From Solimicrobium sp. (lineage in GTDB: Bacteria; Pseudomonadota; Gammaproteobacteria; Burkholderiales; Burkholderiaceae_D), in assembly GCA_021155915.1 (NCBI GenBank), contig JAJNBE010000033.1:1-45501 (forward strand): a DNA stretch of 45,501 nt, read 5' to 3'. A program made the translations under genes and the position numbers. The notes beneath the pieces were generated by a model that was not told the DNA's origin, ran no database searches, and saw nothing but the letters and a program-made list of their open reading frames with translations. This document shows positions 17,319-29,139 of this stretch, piece by piece (the first letter of the stretch is position 1; each line of letters begins with the position of its first letter).

Positions 17319-17741
17319 GGGTGCAATCCTGTTGCGTTAAATTGAATCATTAATTATTGTTCGGTAGTGACACCTGCGCATTCCTTAACCAATTTTAAAA
17401 TTGGGAACGAATTCTAGCATTATCCGTAATGCCTATTTCATAACGTTGTATATATAAAAAATAGGTAAAGGATCGGAAAACCACTTTCCGTTAAATGCAC
17501 TGGGATAACGAGTCCAAATAAATAGTGCGGAACGGCGTTGCAGAACCAGCTTAATTTGGCTGAGTTAGTTCATTAATAACCGGGGAAAATCAGGTAAGCG
17601 AGGAATATACATCAACATACTTAACTCATGTTGAAATTTGAATTTGAAACCACACTGGTTGTCTTATTTATATTGAATTTGAACAAATGGTGCTCAGATA
17701 AAGGTCAGTGCTTTAAAAAATTAAGCGTCATAGCGCTAATT
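17319..17741. other. Intergenic region before the RND operon
   Basis: These 423 bases should hold the promoter of the efflux operon (minus strand). No regulator gene of TetR or MarR type is adjacent. I see A/T-rich segments (a TATATATAAAAAATA stretch near 17449-17463) but cannot fix a promoter or operator. Confidence 0.4.
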
Positions 17742-19031
17742 CTACTGTGTCCAGTCTCCAAAGAACCTGAAAAATAAGTTGTGGGCATGCATTTCCCACA
17801 GTTTTAATCCTGATAGTTCAAGGCCGCTAGTTCGCATCTCATTAGCTTCGGGATAAAACATTTGCCTGGCACTTTCGGATAGCTTTTGAAAGGTATAAGC
17901 GTCCCTCTCAAAAAGAATAGCTTCCTCGCCAGAATCTCGATACATCGGATCTTCTAGAACTTTGGAGGCCGCGGCAATCTCTACGCAAACGAGATCACCT
18001 GGACTCAAAAATCGTACGTAAAATTTTCCGTTTTGATGAGGCCCCCGGACTAATTTTCCTGGACTAAAATTTAGCACTTCCACCTCTACTTCAAGATCAT
18101 ACATTTTTATTCTAACTCCGCCAGCCTGTTCCTGTATTGGAATTAGCTTCATAAGAGAGTGGTATTCAGGTTGGGAACTTCTGACTACTAAAACATAATC
18201 TGTCAGAGAGCCTTGTGAAGCATCTTCATACTTTTTGAAGAGTTCATATTCCTGTGTAGACAATATTTCCCCACTATTTTTTTTCTGTTTTATTTTTCTA
18301 AAATTATCTACACGCTTGTCCCCTTCATCCAGAGCCATTTTATATAAATGTATATTTTCCTCGGTACCCGGATAAAAAGGTAGCATAGCAACGTACGAAT
18401 AAGCATCCGCATTGAAAGGAGCCGTAGTGTGGCGGAAGAAGTAATCTGCGTGGATAAATTCATGACTAATCACATGGTGCGCTAATTGATCCGTTTCGCC
18501 CAAATGTATTCTTCGTTCCTCCGGGTTGAACACTCCCACTCCCCCAGACTGTTTTTTTCCTAGTTCTTTTAAGGTGGTACATACTACTCCGTCAAAACTT
18601 GGGTGCTCAAGCACACGTCGGATAGGACCTTCGCTGGGCGGAAAAATCTCTGCCGTTTGCTGAATTCTTTTTTTCATTTCCTCACATTTCAGACCTTTGT
18701 GTAACTCCTTTGGTATGGCCGGATCAACTGTAAATTTGACATCAAGCAACTGTGCAATTGTAAAAAAAGATAAGGTATTATCGTTTGTTGTAGGTAAGGT
18801 AGTACATAAAGAGTCTTGGGAAGAGGCAATTGAATTGCTAATGGCGCGATGATTAAAACCTGGTCCTTCAGTCATAGCCTGACGGGGAGTAAAGCTAGGT
18901 GACCCATTCAATCTAACTTCAAAATAAGTACTTATTTCACTAACCTTTTTTGGTATTTTCTTTCGAGTAATATCCTTTTTATTTGTGGAACGGCAATAAC
19001 ATTTATTATTTGAAGAGTTGACATATTGCAT
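17742..19031 (-). CDS. HExxH putative zinc metalloprotease, effector-like, 429 aa
   Basis: Residues 186-200 read HVISHEFIHADYFFR, with a zincin HExxH motif at His190-Glu191-x-x-His194. It is preceded by GVGVFNPEERRIHLGE, a beta-edge segment as found before the active-site helix of zincins. The third metal ligand is not certain; acidic residues follow in LDEGDKRVDNF. There is no signal peptide; the first 30 residues are Lys/Asn-rich. A long C-terminal part (from about 270) has no recognised domain. The gene stands alone between the efflux operon and ppnN. Because I do not recognise a family, the metalloprotease call rests on the motif and its context, and an effector role is inferred from the island-like gene content nearby. 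Confidence 0.5.
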   Translation of the reverse strand: MQYVNSSNNKCYCRSTNKKDITRKKIPKKVSEISTYFEVRLNGSPSFTPRQAMTEGPGFNHRAISNSIASSQDSLCTTLPTTNDNTLSFFTIAQLLDVKFTVDPAIPKELHKGLKCEEMKKRIQQTAEIFPPSEGPIRRVLEHPSFDGVVCTTLKELGKKQSGGVGVFNPEERRIHLGETDQLAHHVISHEFIHADYFFRHTTAPFNADAYSYVAMLPFYPGTEENIHLYKMALDEGDKRVDNFRKIKQKKNSGEILSTQEYELFKKYEDASQGSLTDYVLVVRSSQPEYHSLMKLIPIQEQAGGVRIKMYDLEVEVEVLNFSPGKLVRGPHQNGKFYVRFLSPGDLVCVEIAAASKVLEDPMYRDSGEEAILFERDAYTFQKLSESARQMFYPEANEMRTSGLELSGLKLWEMHAHNLFFRFFGDWTQ

Positions 19032-19204
19032 AGAATCTTTCTAAGATTAGTAATGCCTCACTTTTGACGGAGGACTTCAGAAAATGAGTCAGTTTTATCT
19101 AACTTTTTTGTATTGAAATTTCCGTCTTAATTTTGACAAGAATGGTAACTATGTCGACATGCAGCAGCAATTGGCGTTAACCCTTAGGATTATTAGCTGT
19201 AGCT

Positions 19205-19242
19205 ATCGTCCTTTGTACAGGTGGAAACGCTGGATGTTTATA
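19205..19242. mobile_element. Decayed IS66-type right end (no transposase)
   Basis: TCGTCCTTTGTACAGGTGGAA and the following CGCTGG-TGTTTAT line up with TCTTCTTTCGTACAGGTGGAA and CGCCGGTCGCTTAC at the end of the IS66 remnant downstream. No transposase sequence is recognisable next to it, so this is a solo end or chance survival of an older copy. Confidence 0.35.
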
Positions 19243-19349
19243 GTGGTCTAATTTGAGCGGACAACGCAATAAGGGGAAAGATCCACTCTTCGAGGAGAAG
19301 TAAAATTGGCTGCTTTGGCAGTTATATTAATGAAGATCGAGAGCTCAAG

Positions 19350-19394
19350 AAAAAAACTTTCTTGCGAAAGAAACTTCTTTCAAAAAAGTTTCTT
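19350..19394 (-). terminator. Terminator of ppnN
   Basis: Read on the minus strand, CTTTC-GCAA-GAAAG is followed by seven Ts. Just before it lies a second, longer stem AAGAAACTT/AAGTTTCTT whose right arm overlaps the start of the first. The two hairpins are mutually exclusive in part. They start 69 bases past the ppnN stop codon. Confidence 0.55.
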
Positions 19395-19462
19395 CCATTG
19401 ACTTAGCTTATTTACAGCCAAACCTTAGTGCCTCATCAGATTCACATTCATTTAGCTTGATG

Positions 19463-20833
19463 CTATTTAATGATGCGATAACAAGGAATATACATTTTTC
19501 CAGGCAGTTTCATACGATGCTGCTCCACAAAAGAAGTTAGCAATCCGTCGATTGATTCCATCAGCTCACTATCTCCGGTAAGCTCAAAATGGCCAAATTC
19601 TTCAATAGCACGAATTCCGTCGGCTTTCACATTTCCCGCTACGATTCCAGAAAAAGCACGCCGCAGGTTCGCTGCTAACAGATAATTTTCCTGATTTTTA
19701 TGCAACTGAAGTTGGCGCATATTTTGATGGTTTGGGATAAAGGGATGTTGGAATTCAGAAGGAATTTTTAATATCCAGTTAAAATAATAGGCATCTGATT
19801 TTGCCTTACGGTGTGCCCTTACTTCACCGATTCCAGTCAGAGCACGTTGCGCCACTAATTCAGGATCATTAATGATTATTTCATAACGAGATTGTGCTTC
19901 TTTGCCTAAAGTCGCCCCAATAAATTGATCAATCTGCTTAAAGTATTCCGCCGCACTGGAGGGTCCGGTAAAGATTAATGGGAAGGGAATGTCGTTATTA
20001 TGGGGATGTAGCAAAATGCCCAATATATACAAAATTTCTTCTGCCGTACCTGCACCTCCCGGAAATACAATAACGGCATGCCCGATTCGCACAAAAGCTT
20101 CCAAACGCTTCTCTATGTCAGGCAAAATCACCAGCTCATCAACGATTGCGTTGGGGGCCTCCGCCGCAATAATTCCTGGCTCAGTAACCCCCAAATATTG
20201 TCCAGTTTTTATACGCTGTTTAGCGTGTCCGATCGTGGCGCCTTTCATCGGGCCCTTCATTGCGCCCGGTCCACAACCGGTGCAAATGTTCAGCGCGCGC
20301 AGGCCCAACTGGTAACCCACATGTTTAGTGTAATCATATTCGTTACCCGAAATAGAATGCCCCCCCCAACAAACCACTAGACTAGGATTTCGTAAAGGGC
20401 GCAATTGATTAGCATTACGCAATATGTGAAATACAGATTCAGTAATCCCTTGCGATGTGGTCAGGTCGAATTGTGGGTTGTTGGCAAACTCGCTATTGAG
20501 AAAAATAATATCACGCAATACCGAAAACACATGTTCCTGAATACCTTTTATCATCACCCCATCAACAAATGCATTTGCAGGTGCATTCTTTAATTCAAGC
20601 TTAATCCCACGCTCGCGATGAATAATGCTGATAGAAAAGTCAGGATACCTTGCAAGTAATTCTTTACCATCATCTAATGAATTACCACTATTTAATACCG
20701 CCAACGTACAGTGCCTGAAAATCGTATATAGACCTCCATGGCTGGTATCAAGCAACTTGCTAACTTCAGCTTTTGAAAGTACATCAAGTCGACCTTCGGG
20801 GGTAATTTGAGTATTTAATACTGGATATTGCAT
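19463..20833 (-). CDS. ppnN: Pyrimidine/purine nucleotide 5'-monophosphate nucleosidase (LOG family), 456 aa
   Basis: Cleaves nucleoside 5'-monophosphates to base and ribose 5-phosphate; in E. coli PpnN (YgdH) the reaction is stimulated by (p)ppGpp. The LOG core carries VVCWGGHSIS (about 153-162), GCGPGAMKGPMKGA (186-199) and the signature PGGAGTAEE (258-266), with the catalytic E and R of the family. The flanking N- and C-terminal regions (SHGGLYTIFRHCTLAVLNSG; the HRMKLPGKMYIPCYRIIK end) are those of the long PpnN type, whose usual length is 454. The start is an ATG. It stands alone. Confidence 0.93.
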   Translation of the reverse strand: MQYPVLNTQITPEGRLDVLSKAEVSKLLDTSHGGLYTIFRHCTLAVLNSGNSLDDGKELLARYPDFSISIIHRERGIKLELKNAPANAFVDGVMIKGIQEHVFSVLRDIIFLNSEFANNPQFDLTTSQGITESVFHILRNANQLRPLRNPSLVVCWGGHSISGNEYDYTKHVGYQLGLRALNICTGCGPGAMKGPMKGATIGHAKQRIKTGQYLGVTEPGIIAAEAPNAIVDELVILPDIEKRLEAFVRIGHAVIVFPGGAGTAEEILYILGILLHPHNNDIPFPLIFTGPSSAAEYFKQIDQFIGATLGKEAQSRYEIIINDPELVAQRALTGIGEVRAHRKAKSDAYYFNWILKIPSEFQHPFIPNHQNMRQLQLHKNQENYLLAANLRRAFSGIVAGNVKADGIRAIEEFGHFELTGDSELMESIDGLLTSFVEQHRMKLPGKMYIPCYRIIK

Positions 20834-21192
20834 ATAATCCTGGTGAGTGGGGGTAACTATGGAGCTAACTATTAATCAATTCTTCTTAATAGCTAAACAA
20901 AAAAATGAAAGCATAATTAAATCATCAAATCCGACCTGGACACAACCGAGAAAGCCCGTTGAAGTGAGAGATAAACTTAGCAGAGAGCGAACACGTTCAA
21001 TAAAAAAAGGTAGCTTTGGCTACCTTTTTACTTTATTTACGAGGTCGTGATTATCTGGTAACGCACATAGGTCAGCAATAACACACACTAAATCGACGTT
21101 TTCGCTCAGGTAATCGTTTCTGGTTGTCATTCTCTCGCAAGCGTGAATTTCAGCCTTCATTTCGCTTTTGGAAGAAAGGACTAACGCTTTAT
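20834..21192. other. Intergenic region between ppnN and ppiD
   Basis: Holds the ppiD terminator (21002-21030). A 67-codon plus-strand frame starts at 20847 but runs through that terminator, which argues against a gene. The promoter of ppnN should lie near the left end. Confidence 0.5.
21002..21030. terminator. Bidirectional terminator behind ppiD
   Basis: AAAAAGGTAGC (21004-21014) pairs perfectly with GCTACCTTTTT (21019-21029) around TTTG, flanked by A and T runs. It fits the minus-strand ppiD transcript that ends at 21193. Confidence 0.85.
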
Positions 21193-23148
21193 TTAGTCGC
21201 CACTATTTATCGGCAAAGCTGAAAATGGCTTAACAATTTTCACTTTTCCTTTTAGTTTTCGCATCTCAACAAAATCATACAGATCTTCTGAAGCAAATAG
21301 ATCTTGAATTTGGCGGGTCAGATCTGTTTTTTGCGCCGCATCAGGAGTTGCCTGGAGAATTTTATTAATGCGATACACGGTGTACCCCTGCCTTGGCAAA
21401 TTAACGCCTACAAAAGCAGGTAGCATACGTATATCCGCTTTCATAATTGCATTGAATGCGGCAGGTGACACACTATCTGGTTTATTACGTGAAATTACTC
21501 TAGCCTGACTAAAGCCAGTGGCCTTTTCAGCACCAATTATGGTGCCGGACGTTTCCATTACTTTTGATAAGCTAGCTAATTTTTCTTCGCCTGCTTTGGT
21601 TGCCAGCGCTGCAGATTCTTCTGCTTTCATTAGCATAGTAATCAACTCTCTGACTTCATTAAACGGGCGTATACTCGCTGCCTTGTAGTCGATCAGGCGC
21701 GCAGATACCAAGGTATTCGGCGCTACTTCGATGCTTTCCGTATTATGTTTATTTTTAATGACATCGTCTGAAAACACGGCTTTCAGAAATTTAGGATTTG
21801 CAAGAACTGGATCGGCTTTTGCCGATTGGCTCGAGAAATCTGGAAGGCGAGTCAGATTATCAGCAGTTTCAATAGTTAGCTTTAATTTGTCAGCCGCCGG
21901 TCTTAAACTATCCGATTGTTCATATACCGTGTTAGTAAACACTTCCGCCATTTCGCTAAATTGTTTACTGGCTTTCTGTTTTTTTATATCTTCCCTGATT
22001 TGATCTTTTACCTCAGCCAGCAGCTTCACGGTAGCAGGTTTAATCGCGGTGAGATAAATGATGTGATAGCCAAAATCCGACTGAACCAATCCGCTAGTTT
22101 CGTTTTGCTTTAACTTAAACGCAGCATCTTCAAAAGGCTTTACCATCATTCCTCTACCAAAGAAATCCAGATCTCCGCCGTTCGTAGCAGAACCTTCATC
22201 TTGCGAATATTGTTTAGCCAGTTGAGCAAACTTGCCTGGTTGAGCACGAACTAGAGTTAATATTTCTTCTGCCTTTGCTTTGGCAGCTGCTTTGTCCGCA
22301 TCGCTGGCATTTTTGTTGACTTTAATTAAAATATGGCTCGCACGACGTTGTTCGTCGACAGTGAAATTTTTACTGTTCTGGTCATAATAAAGTTTGATAT
22401 CTTCGTCTGAGACCATCATCTGCCTAGCAACAGCTTCGCCACTCAGTACTATATACTCAATTTTTACCGTTTCTGGAATAGCAAATTGTGCGTTATTCTT
22501 ATCATAATAGGTTTTCAATTTAGCTTCAGTAATGTTTACCTGGTTCACAAAATCCGAGGCATTGAAATCCAATGACTGTATCTCACGCTCCTGGCCCATC
22601 ATCTCAGCAACTTGGGCAATGACGGTGTTAGGAACAAAAGCGCTGCCTTGAATGGATGATACTAATTGTTGCACCGCCAAATCTTGCCTTAAGTTATTTT
22701 CATACACTGCAGGGGTTATTCCCTGGTTGGCTAAGATATTTTTATATCCCGTGTAATCAAAAGAACCATCGTGCAAAGTTAACCCTGAGATGCCTGAAAT
22801 TGTTTGCTGTAAAAGAGCATCGGGAATCCCTAGATTTTGTGTTTTTGCTTCCATCATCAAAACACGCTGCGAAATTAAATTATTCAACACCGACGTTTTT
22901 GCTGCCGGTGTATTAAATAAAGACTCATCAAACTGCTCACTCAAACGTTCACGCATCTGATCCATTTGCTGACGTAATGCCTTATCAAATTCTTGTTGCG
23001 AGATTTGCTCACCATTAACAATAGCTAACGCATCATTATTACCATTTCCAAAGTAACTGGAGACCCCCATAAGCGCAAAAGAAGGGACAATAAAGAGTAA
23101 CAAAATAAATTGCATTAAACGCTGATGAGTTCTAACGTATTCAAACAT
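21193..23148 (-). CDS. ppiD: Peptidyl-prolyl isomerase-type periplasmic chaperone PpiD, 651 aa
   Basis: A membrane-anchored periplasmic chaperone near the Sec translocon that helps newly exported proteins fold. It has one N-terminal membrane helix ([20 protein letters not shown], about 14-33) and a SurA_N-type domain beginning [16 protein letters not shown]. One parvulin domain follows at about 265-365 ([10 protein letters not shown], then [21 protein letters not shown], then [10 protein letters not shown]). The C-terminal region ends in [15 protein letters not shown]. Length is near the usual 620-640. The ATG has no clear Shine-Dalgarno. It lies behind hupB with two tRNA genes between, a variant of the hupB-ppiD order known from gammaproteobacteria. 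Confidence 0.93.
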   Translation of the reverse strand: MFEYVRTHQRLMQFILLLFIVPSFALMGVSSYFGNGNNDALAIVNGEQISQQEFDKALRQQMDQMRERLSEQFDESLFNTPAAKTSVLNNLISQRVLMMEAKTQNLGIPDALLQQTISGISGLTLHDGSFDYTGYKNILANQGITPAVYENNLRQDLAVQQLVSSIQGSAFVPNTVIAQVAEMMGQEREIQSLDFNASDFVNQVNITEAKLKTYYDKNNAQFAIPETVKIEYIVLSGEAVARQMMVSDEDIKLYYDQNSKNFTVDEQRRASHILIKVNKNASDADKAAAKAKAEEILTLVRAQPGKFAQLAKQYSQDEGSATNGGDLDFFGRGMMVKPFEDAAFKLKQNETSGLVQSDFGYHIIYLTAIKPATVKLLAEVKDQIREDIKKQKASKQFSEMAEVFTNTVYEQSDSLRPAADKLKLTIETADNLTRLPDFSSQSAKADPVLANPKFLKAVFSDDVIKNKHNTESIEVAPNTLVSARLIDYKAASIRPFNEVRELITMLMKAEESAALATKAGEEKLASLSKVMETSGTIIGAEKATGFSQARVISRNKPDSVSPAAFNAIMKADIRMLPAFVGVNLPRQGYTVYRINKILQATPDAAQKTDLTRQIQDLFASEDLYDFVEMRKLKGKVKIVKPFSALPINSGD

Positions 23149-23236
23149 AGCAGGAGATCACTTATTACATACTGGTGGACGAAGAAGCAACTTGAGTTTC
23201 ACAAAGAAATCGTGTTTCAAAATTGATTACAACATT

Positions 23237-23268
23237 GAAAAACGCCCGTAAGGTTAAACCGTACGGGC
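23237..23268 (-). terminator. Terminator behind tRNA-Asp
   Basis: GCCCGTA (23244-23250) pairs with TACGGGC (23262-23268). On the minus strand the stem is followed by GTTTTTC. It separates the hupB/tRNA unit from ppiD. Confidence 0.75.
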
Positions 23269-23278
23269 ATTTGATATT

Positions 23279-23355
23279 TGGCGGAGTGGACGGGACTCGA
23301 ACCCGCGACCCCCGGCGTGACAGGCCGGTATTCTAACCAACTGAACTACCACTCC
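23279..23355 (-). tRNA. tRNA-Asp (anticodon GTC)
   Basis: On the minus strand it begins GGAGTGGTAGTTCAGTTGG, has the anticodon loop CTGTCAC (anticodon GTC), a T-arm CGGGTTCGAGTCCCG, and ends CCACTCC-G-CCA with an encoded CCA (23279-23281). The 7-bp acceptor stem is GGAGTGG with CCACTCC. Confidence 0.95.
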
Positions 23356-23431
23356 TTTGTGGCAACGACCTGCGTTGCAACTTATTGTTCTTTAATTAAC
23401 GTAGTTATTGCTCTTTACTTTTCCGTTTAAC

Positions 23432-23507
23432 TGGTGGGTGCTGAGAGGCTCGAACTCCCGACCTACGCCTTGTAAGGGCGCCGCTCTACCAACTGAGCTA
23501 AGCACCC
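23432..23507 (-). tRNA. tRNA-Val (anticodon TAC)
   Basis: On the minus strand it begins GGGTGCTTAGCTCAGTTGG, carries the loop CTTACAA (anticodon TAC, reading GTA), a T-arm with GTTCGAG, and ends AGCACCC-A-CCA with an encoded CCA (23432-23434). It lies 25 bases past the hupB stop, so it may be processed from a hupB transcript. Confidence 0.95.
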
Positions 23508-23532
23508 AATCAAACGCTTTGTAATGAGCGCG

Positions 23533-23805
23533 CTAGTTTAGCGCATCTTTCAAACCTTTGCCAGATTTAAATTTCGGCACTTTCGCTGCTTTAATTTTGA
23601 TTGCTTCGCCTGTTCTAGGATTACGCCCTACCCGCGCAGCACGCTTGCCGACTGAAAAAGTACCAAAACCCACTAAGGTTACCGTTCCATTTTTCTTCAA
23701 TGTGCCCGTCACAGCTGCGATAGTTGCGTTCAAAGTACGAGTTGCGGCAGCTTTTGAAACATCGGCTTTTTTAGCAATATATTCAATAAGTTCAGTTTTA
23801 TTCAT
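23533..23805 (-). CDS. hupB: DNA-binding protein HU-beta, 90 aa
   Basis: A small nucleoid protein that bends DNA as a dimer. The N-terminal helices [20 protein letters not shown], the beta-saddle [20 protein letters not shown] and the arm tip [12 protein letters not shown], with the intercalating Arg-Asn-Pro, are all typical, and the length is exactly that of HU. AAGGAA precedes the ATG. In many gammaproteobacteria lon comes before and ppiD after; here ppiD follows after two tRNA genes, and lon is not in the window. Confidence 0.96.
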   Translation of the reverse strand: MNKTELIEYIAKKADVSKAAATRTLNATIAAVTGTLKKNGTVTLVGFGTFSVGKRAARVGRNPRTGEAIKIKAAKVPKFKSGKGLKDALN

Positions 23806-24213
23806 TTACGTATTCCTTACAAAGTTAATTTCCACGAGAGTTTTCGTCAGTATTAGATCTTCGTCCGCCTTAACGCACCATGATTTTTCTTGTTAATTAC
23901 TCATGCCAAAATGACTAACTCGGCAAAAGAGGAGCGTATTAAACAAGCCATGATGCACAGTGTCAAGTTGTTTTACCAAAATTACTACGGACTACTACAA
24001 TATATTCAGAAAAATGATCAGTTTCTATTACCTTTCTAGACATATAGGAGACCTTTGTATTGGGCCATGGCCCGGGTAAACTCAACGATTAAGCCAGAAA
24101 TATCGCTATTTACGCCTGGCATTTAAGATTTCACCATAAAATCTAACTAAAAAATTTTTATAGGTTTGACAATAGGGCTATAGTTCAGGATTCTTACACA
24201 TCCTTTATAAATC
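23806..24213. other. Divergent promoter region of hupB and nadB
   Basis: Both genes start from this 408-base gap. TTGACA at 24166-24171 is a good -35 box for nadB, but the matching -10 (GATTCT at 24189-24194) is poor. GGAGACCTTTGTATTGG at 24048-24064 resembles the ends of the MITE-like elements (AGAGACCTCTGTACAAT) and may be a solo remnant. A palindromic GGGCCATGGCCC follows at 24062-24073. Confidence 0.45.
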
Positions 24214-26498
<2,285 letters not shown>

Positions 26499-26508
26499 AA
26501 TTTAACGC

Positions 26509-26889
26509 ATGAAAAAATCTTCCCTATACGCATATGGTGCAACGACTTCCTTAGTCGCAATTATTATGCTGGGCATTGTTAGTGAGATATGGTTAGCGCC
26601 CTTAAGGCCAGGCGGCTCTTGGTTAGTATTAAAAGTAGTGCCATTATTGTTTGCTTTGCGCGGCGTAATTAAGCATGACAACTACACGATGCAGTGGGCG
26701 TCAATGTTAATTTTGCTTTATTTTACTGAGGGAATCGTGCGTGCTATGTCGGACATACTCCCGCTTTCTAGCCATTTGGCGTTCTTACAAGCAATTTTAT
26801 GCTTACTATTTTTCTATTGCGTACTCAGTTATCTACGGCCTTTAAAAAAAGCCGCCAAGGATGCGGCTTCAAAGAATTGCCGTAAATAA
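26509..26889 (+). CDS. DUF2069 inner-membrane protein, 126 aa
   Basis: Four membrane helices (about 10-30, 40-52, 62-78, 88-108) and the block VLKVVPLLFALRGVIKHDNYTMQWASMLILLYFTEGIVRA, whose PLL-x(3)-RG, YT-x-QW and YF-EG motifs define the DUF2069 family. DUF2069 genes commonly sit next to wrbA in gammaproteobacteria, as here; the function is not known. It follows wrbA by ten bases, in the same operon. Its 3' end contains a GCCGC/GCGGC hairpin without a T-run. Confidence 0.88.
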   Translation: MKKSSLYAYGATTSLVAIIMLGIVSEIWLAPLRPGGSWLVLKVVPLLFALRGVIKHDNYTMQWASMLILLYFTEGIVRAMSDILPLSSHLAFLQAILCLLFFYCVLSYLRPLKKAAKDAASKNCRK

Positions 26890-26896
26890 ATACACC

Positions 26897-28318
26897 ATGC
26901 AAACTTTTATCGCTCAGTGTCGCCAATTACTTGGTAACCAATTTGTGGTCACTGAAATTGGCGAGATGAAAAGTTATCTCACCGATTACCGTCAGCGCTA
27001 CACGGGCGCCGCCATAGCCGTTTTAAAGCCAGCCAATACAAAAGAGGTTGCGGCTATCGTGCGTTTGTGTGCGGAACATAATATTGCCATCGTCCCGCAA
27101 GGAGGTAACACTGGACTAGTGTTAGGCAGCGTGCCAGAAAAGGCGGGCCGCGCGGTAGTTTTGTCCTTGCTGCGTCTGAATCGAATTCAAGAAATTGACA
27201 CCCTCAATAACACGATTACCGTTGACACAGGATGTGTTCTGCAAGAAATCCAACGCGCAGCGGACTCCGCTGATCGCTTATTCCCGTTATCTCTCGCCTC
27301 TGAAGGTAGTTGTACTATCGGCGGCAATCTTTCTAGTAATGCCGGCGGCACATCAGTTCTGCATTATGGTAACTGTCGCGCTTTATGCCTGGGTCTTGAA
27401 GTAGTCACCCCACAAGGTGAAGTGTGGAATGGTTTGCGGGGGTTAAGAAAAGACAATACCGGTTATGACTTGCGTGATCTGTATATTGGCGCGGAAGGCA
27501 CTTTGGGAATTATTACTGCGGCGGTGTTGCAATTATTTGCTAAACCAAGAAGTCGGTTAACGGCATTTGCGGCACTAAGTTCCATCGAGGCCGCGCTTGA
27601 ATTGCTACATTTAGCGCGTTGTAACGGAAGAGACGCCATTCTCAGCGCGTTTGAATTGATGTCACGTTACAGTCTTAATTTAGTAAAAAAACATTTTCCG
27701 GAATTAAAACAGCCCAATCTTCCTGACTCGCCTTATTTCGTGCTGCTTGAGTTCTCCAGTCAGGAAGATGAAGCGGTTACTACTCAGGCATTAGAAAATT
27801 TAATGATACTGGCTGTGGAACGCCAGTTGGTAGGTGATGTGATAGTGGCCACCTCCCTGAACCAATCAAACACAATATGGGCCATGCGCGAATCCATTTC
27901 TGAGGCGCAAGCGATGGAGGGAAAAAATATTAAGCATGATATTTCTCTGCCAATTTCCACCATAAGTACGTTCATTCAACACACAGATGCCATGTTGCAG
28001 AGCCATTTTAAGGGTTGTCGCATGGTGACATTCGGTCATTTAGGCGATGGTAATCTGCATTACAACGTCTCAGCCCCACCGGACGCCTCTATAGATGATT
28101 TTTTCGTACACGAAAAAGCCATTAACCGAATTGTCTATGACAGCGTTGCTCAATTCCATGGATCAATAGCAGCCGAACATGGTTTAGGCATGCTGAAACG
28201 CGAAGAGATTTTACGTTACAAAAGCGCTATTGAAATAGACTTAATGCACAGCATTAAAAAAGCACTTGATCCAAATAATATTATGAATCCAGGTAAAATA
28301 CTGTTGAGTTATAGGTAA
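26897..28318 (+). CDS. FAD-linked oxidase, D-2-hydroxyacid/D-2-hydroxyglutarate dehydrogenase type, 473 aa
   Basis: A VAO/PCMH-fold flavoprotein that oxidises a D-2-hydroxyacid. The FAD-binding half shows VPQGGNTGLVLGSVP and the SEGSCTIGGNLSSNAGGTS block, followed by GAEGTLGIIT. The C-terminal FAD-linked oxidase domain carries MRESISEAQAM, the metal/substrate-binding FGHLGDGNLHYNV, and GSIAAEHGLGMLKRE, ending KALDPNNIMNPGKIL. These features match the D2HGDH/GlcD-like group; the exact acid cannot be told. I start at the ATG at 26897, seven bases after the DUF2069 stop; the frame extends 12 codons upstream into that gene. Confidence 0.9.
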   Translation: MQTFIAQCRQLLGNQFVVTEIGEMKSYLTDYRQRYTGAAIAVLKPANTKEVAAIVRLCAEHNIAIVPQGGNTGLVLGSVPEKAGRAVVLSLLRLNRIQEIDTLNNTITVDTGCVLQEIQRAADSADRLFPLSLASEGSCTIGGNLSSNAGGTSVLHYGNCRALCLGLEVVTPQGEVWNGLRGLRKDNTGYDLRDLYIGAEGTLGIITAAVLQLFAKPRSRLTAFAALSSIEAALELLHLARCNGRDAILSAFELMSRYSLNLVKKHFPELKQPNLPDSPYFVLLEFSSQEDEAVTTQALENLMILAVERQLVGDVIVATSLNQSNTIWAMRESISEAQAMEGKNIKHDISLPISTISTFIQHTDAMLQSHFKGCRMVTFGHLGDGNLHYNVSAPPDASIDDFFVHEKAINRIVYDSVAQFHGSIAAEHGLGMLKREEILRYKSAIEIDLMHSIKKALDPNNIMNPGKILLSYR

Positions 28319-28388
28319 AAAAATCGATTAATGCTACTTATAATCCGATCAAACCCTTTATTCCATTTTTTGCATACAGAAAAACACG

Positions 28389-28895
28389 ATGAAAATAAGA
28401 AATGTAATCCATACCGCGGCGAGTCAATTCTTAATACACAGTTCGGTCGTTATCGCCATTACCTTAGCTCTACAACTTTCCTTAAACTCGGCGCTCGCAT
28501 TTAATAGATGTAAAATCAACGACACAGTTACCTATACTGATGTCCCCTGCCCTGAAGGATCAGAAGGCACTACGTTTACCCAACAAATTATGCCTCCCGA
28601 CGACCCTGAATCCGCAAAGCAGCGCCATCTTTCCAATCAAAAGGAACTGCGCAAATTGAATCGAGCCAAAACAGTGGAAGATAACCAGCATAAACGGGAG
28701 ATGAAAACGTTAGCGCATCACATCAAAAAAGATAACAATAAACAATTTAAATGCTCTGACTTGACGTTACAAAAAAAATTGGCGGTTCAGCATTACGCCG
28801 AAGTTCAGCTCAAAGGGAATAACATCAAGACCGAAAAGGCACGACTTCGCGCCAAGCGAGCAGAAAATAAATATGTGCATTATTGCAAGTCTTAA
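28389..28895 (+). CDS. DUF4124-like periplasmic protein, 168 aa
   Basis: A long, Lys-poor N-terminus leads into a signal-like hydrophobic segment (VVIAITLALQLSLNSALA, about 21-38). Then comes the short DUF4124-type unit, here FNRCKINDTVTYTDVPCPEG, with two Cys bracketing a YTD motif. The rest is charged and helical (KRHLSNQ-type heptads, then KTEKARLRAKRAENKY), probably a coiled coil. The function of such proteins is unknown. There is a TATAAT at 28339-28344 but no clear Shine-Dalgarno. It ends without an obvious terminator. Confidence 0.75.
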   Translation: MKIRNVIHTAASQFLIHSSVVIAITLALQLSLNSALAFNRCKINDTVTYTDVPCPEGSEGTTFTQQIMPPDDPESAKQRHLSNQKELRKLNRAKTVEDNQHKREMKTLAHHIKKDNNKQFKCSDLTLQKKLAVQHYAEVQLKGNNIKTEKARLRAKRAENKYVHYCKS

Positions 28896-29139
28896 CGATG
28901 TGACCAAGTAATAGGTCAAGATACTGTTACCAGCTTAAACTAATAATTTCGTCTCGTCAGATAAACCAAAAGTTCATCAGCTCCTTGTGCAAAGAATATT
29001 TGACTGGTGAACTGTTGGCCCGGCTTACCAATTTATGTGTATTGAGAATGGTGTCCGAAGCTGTCCATTGAGAACAAATTGAAACTGCTTTGTCCGTATC
29101 CTAACTACGCTAAAATCGGACGATTTGCGCATCGCCCCA

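Larger units (their letters stand above)
19032..19462. other. Intergenic region with decayed IS66 end and terminator
   Basis: Contains a sequence at 19205-19242 that aligns with the right end of the IS66 remnant at 33387-33425 (shared core GTACAGGTGGAA followed by a CGC-GG block), and the ppnN terminator at 19350-19394. No gene is supported. Confidence 0.5.

Noticed and set aside
20847..21050. 67-codon plus-strand gene between ppnN and ppiD
   Set aside because: The frame runs through a strong bidirectional terminator at 21002-21030 and resembles nothing known.
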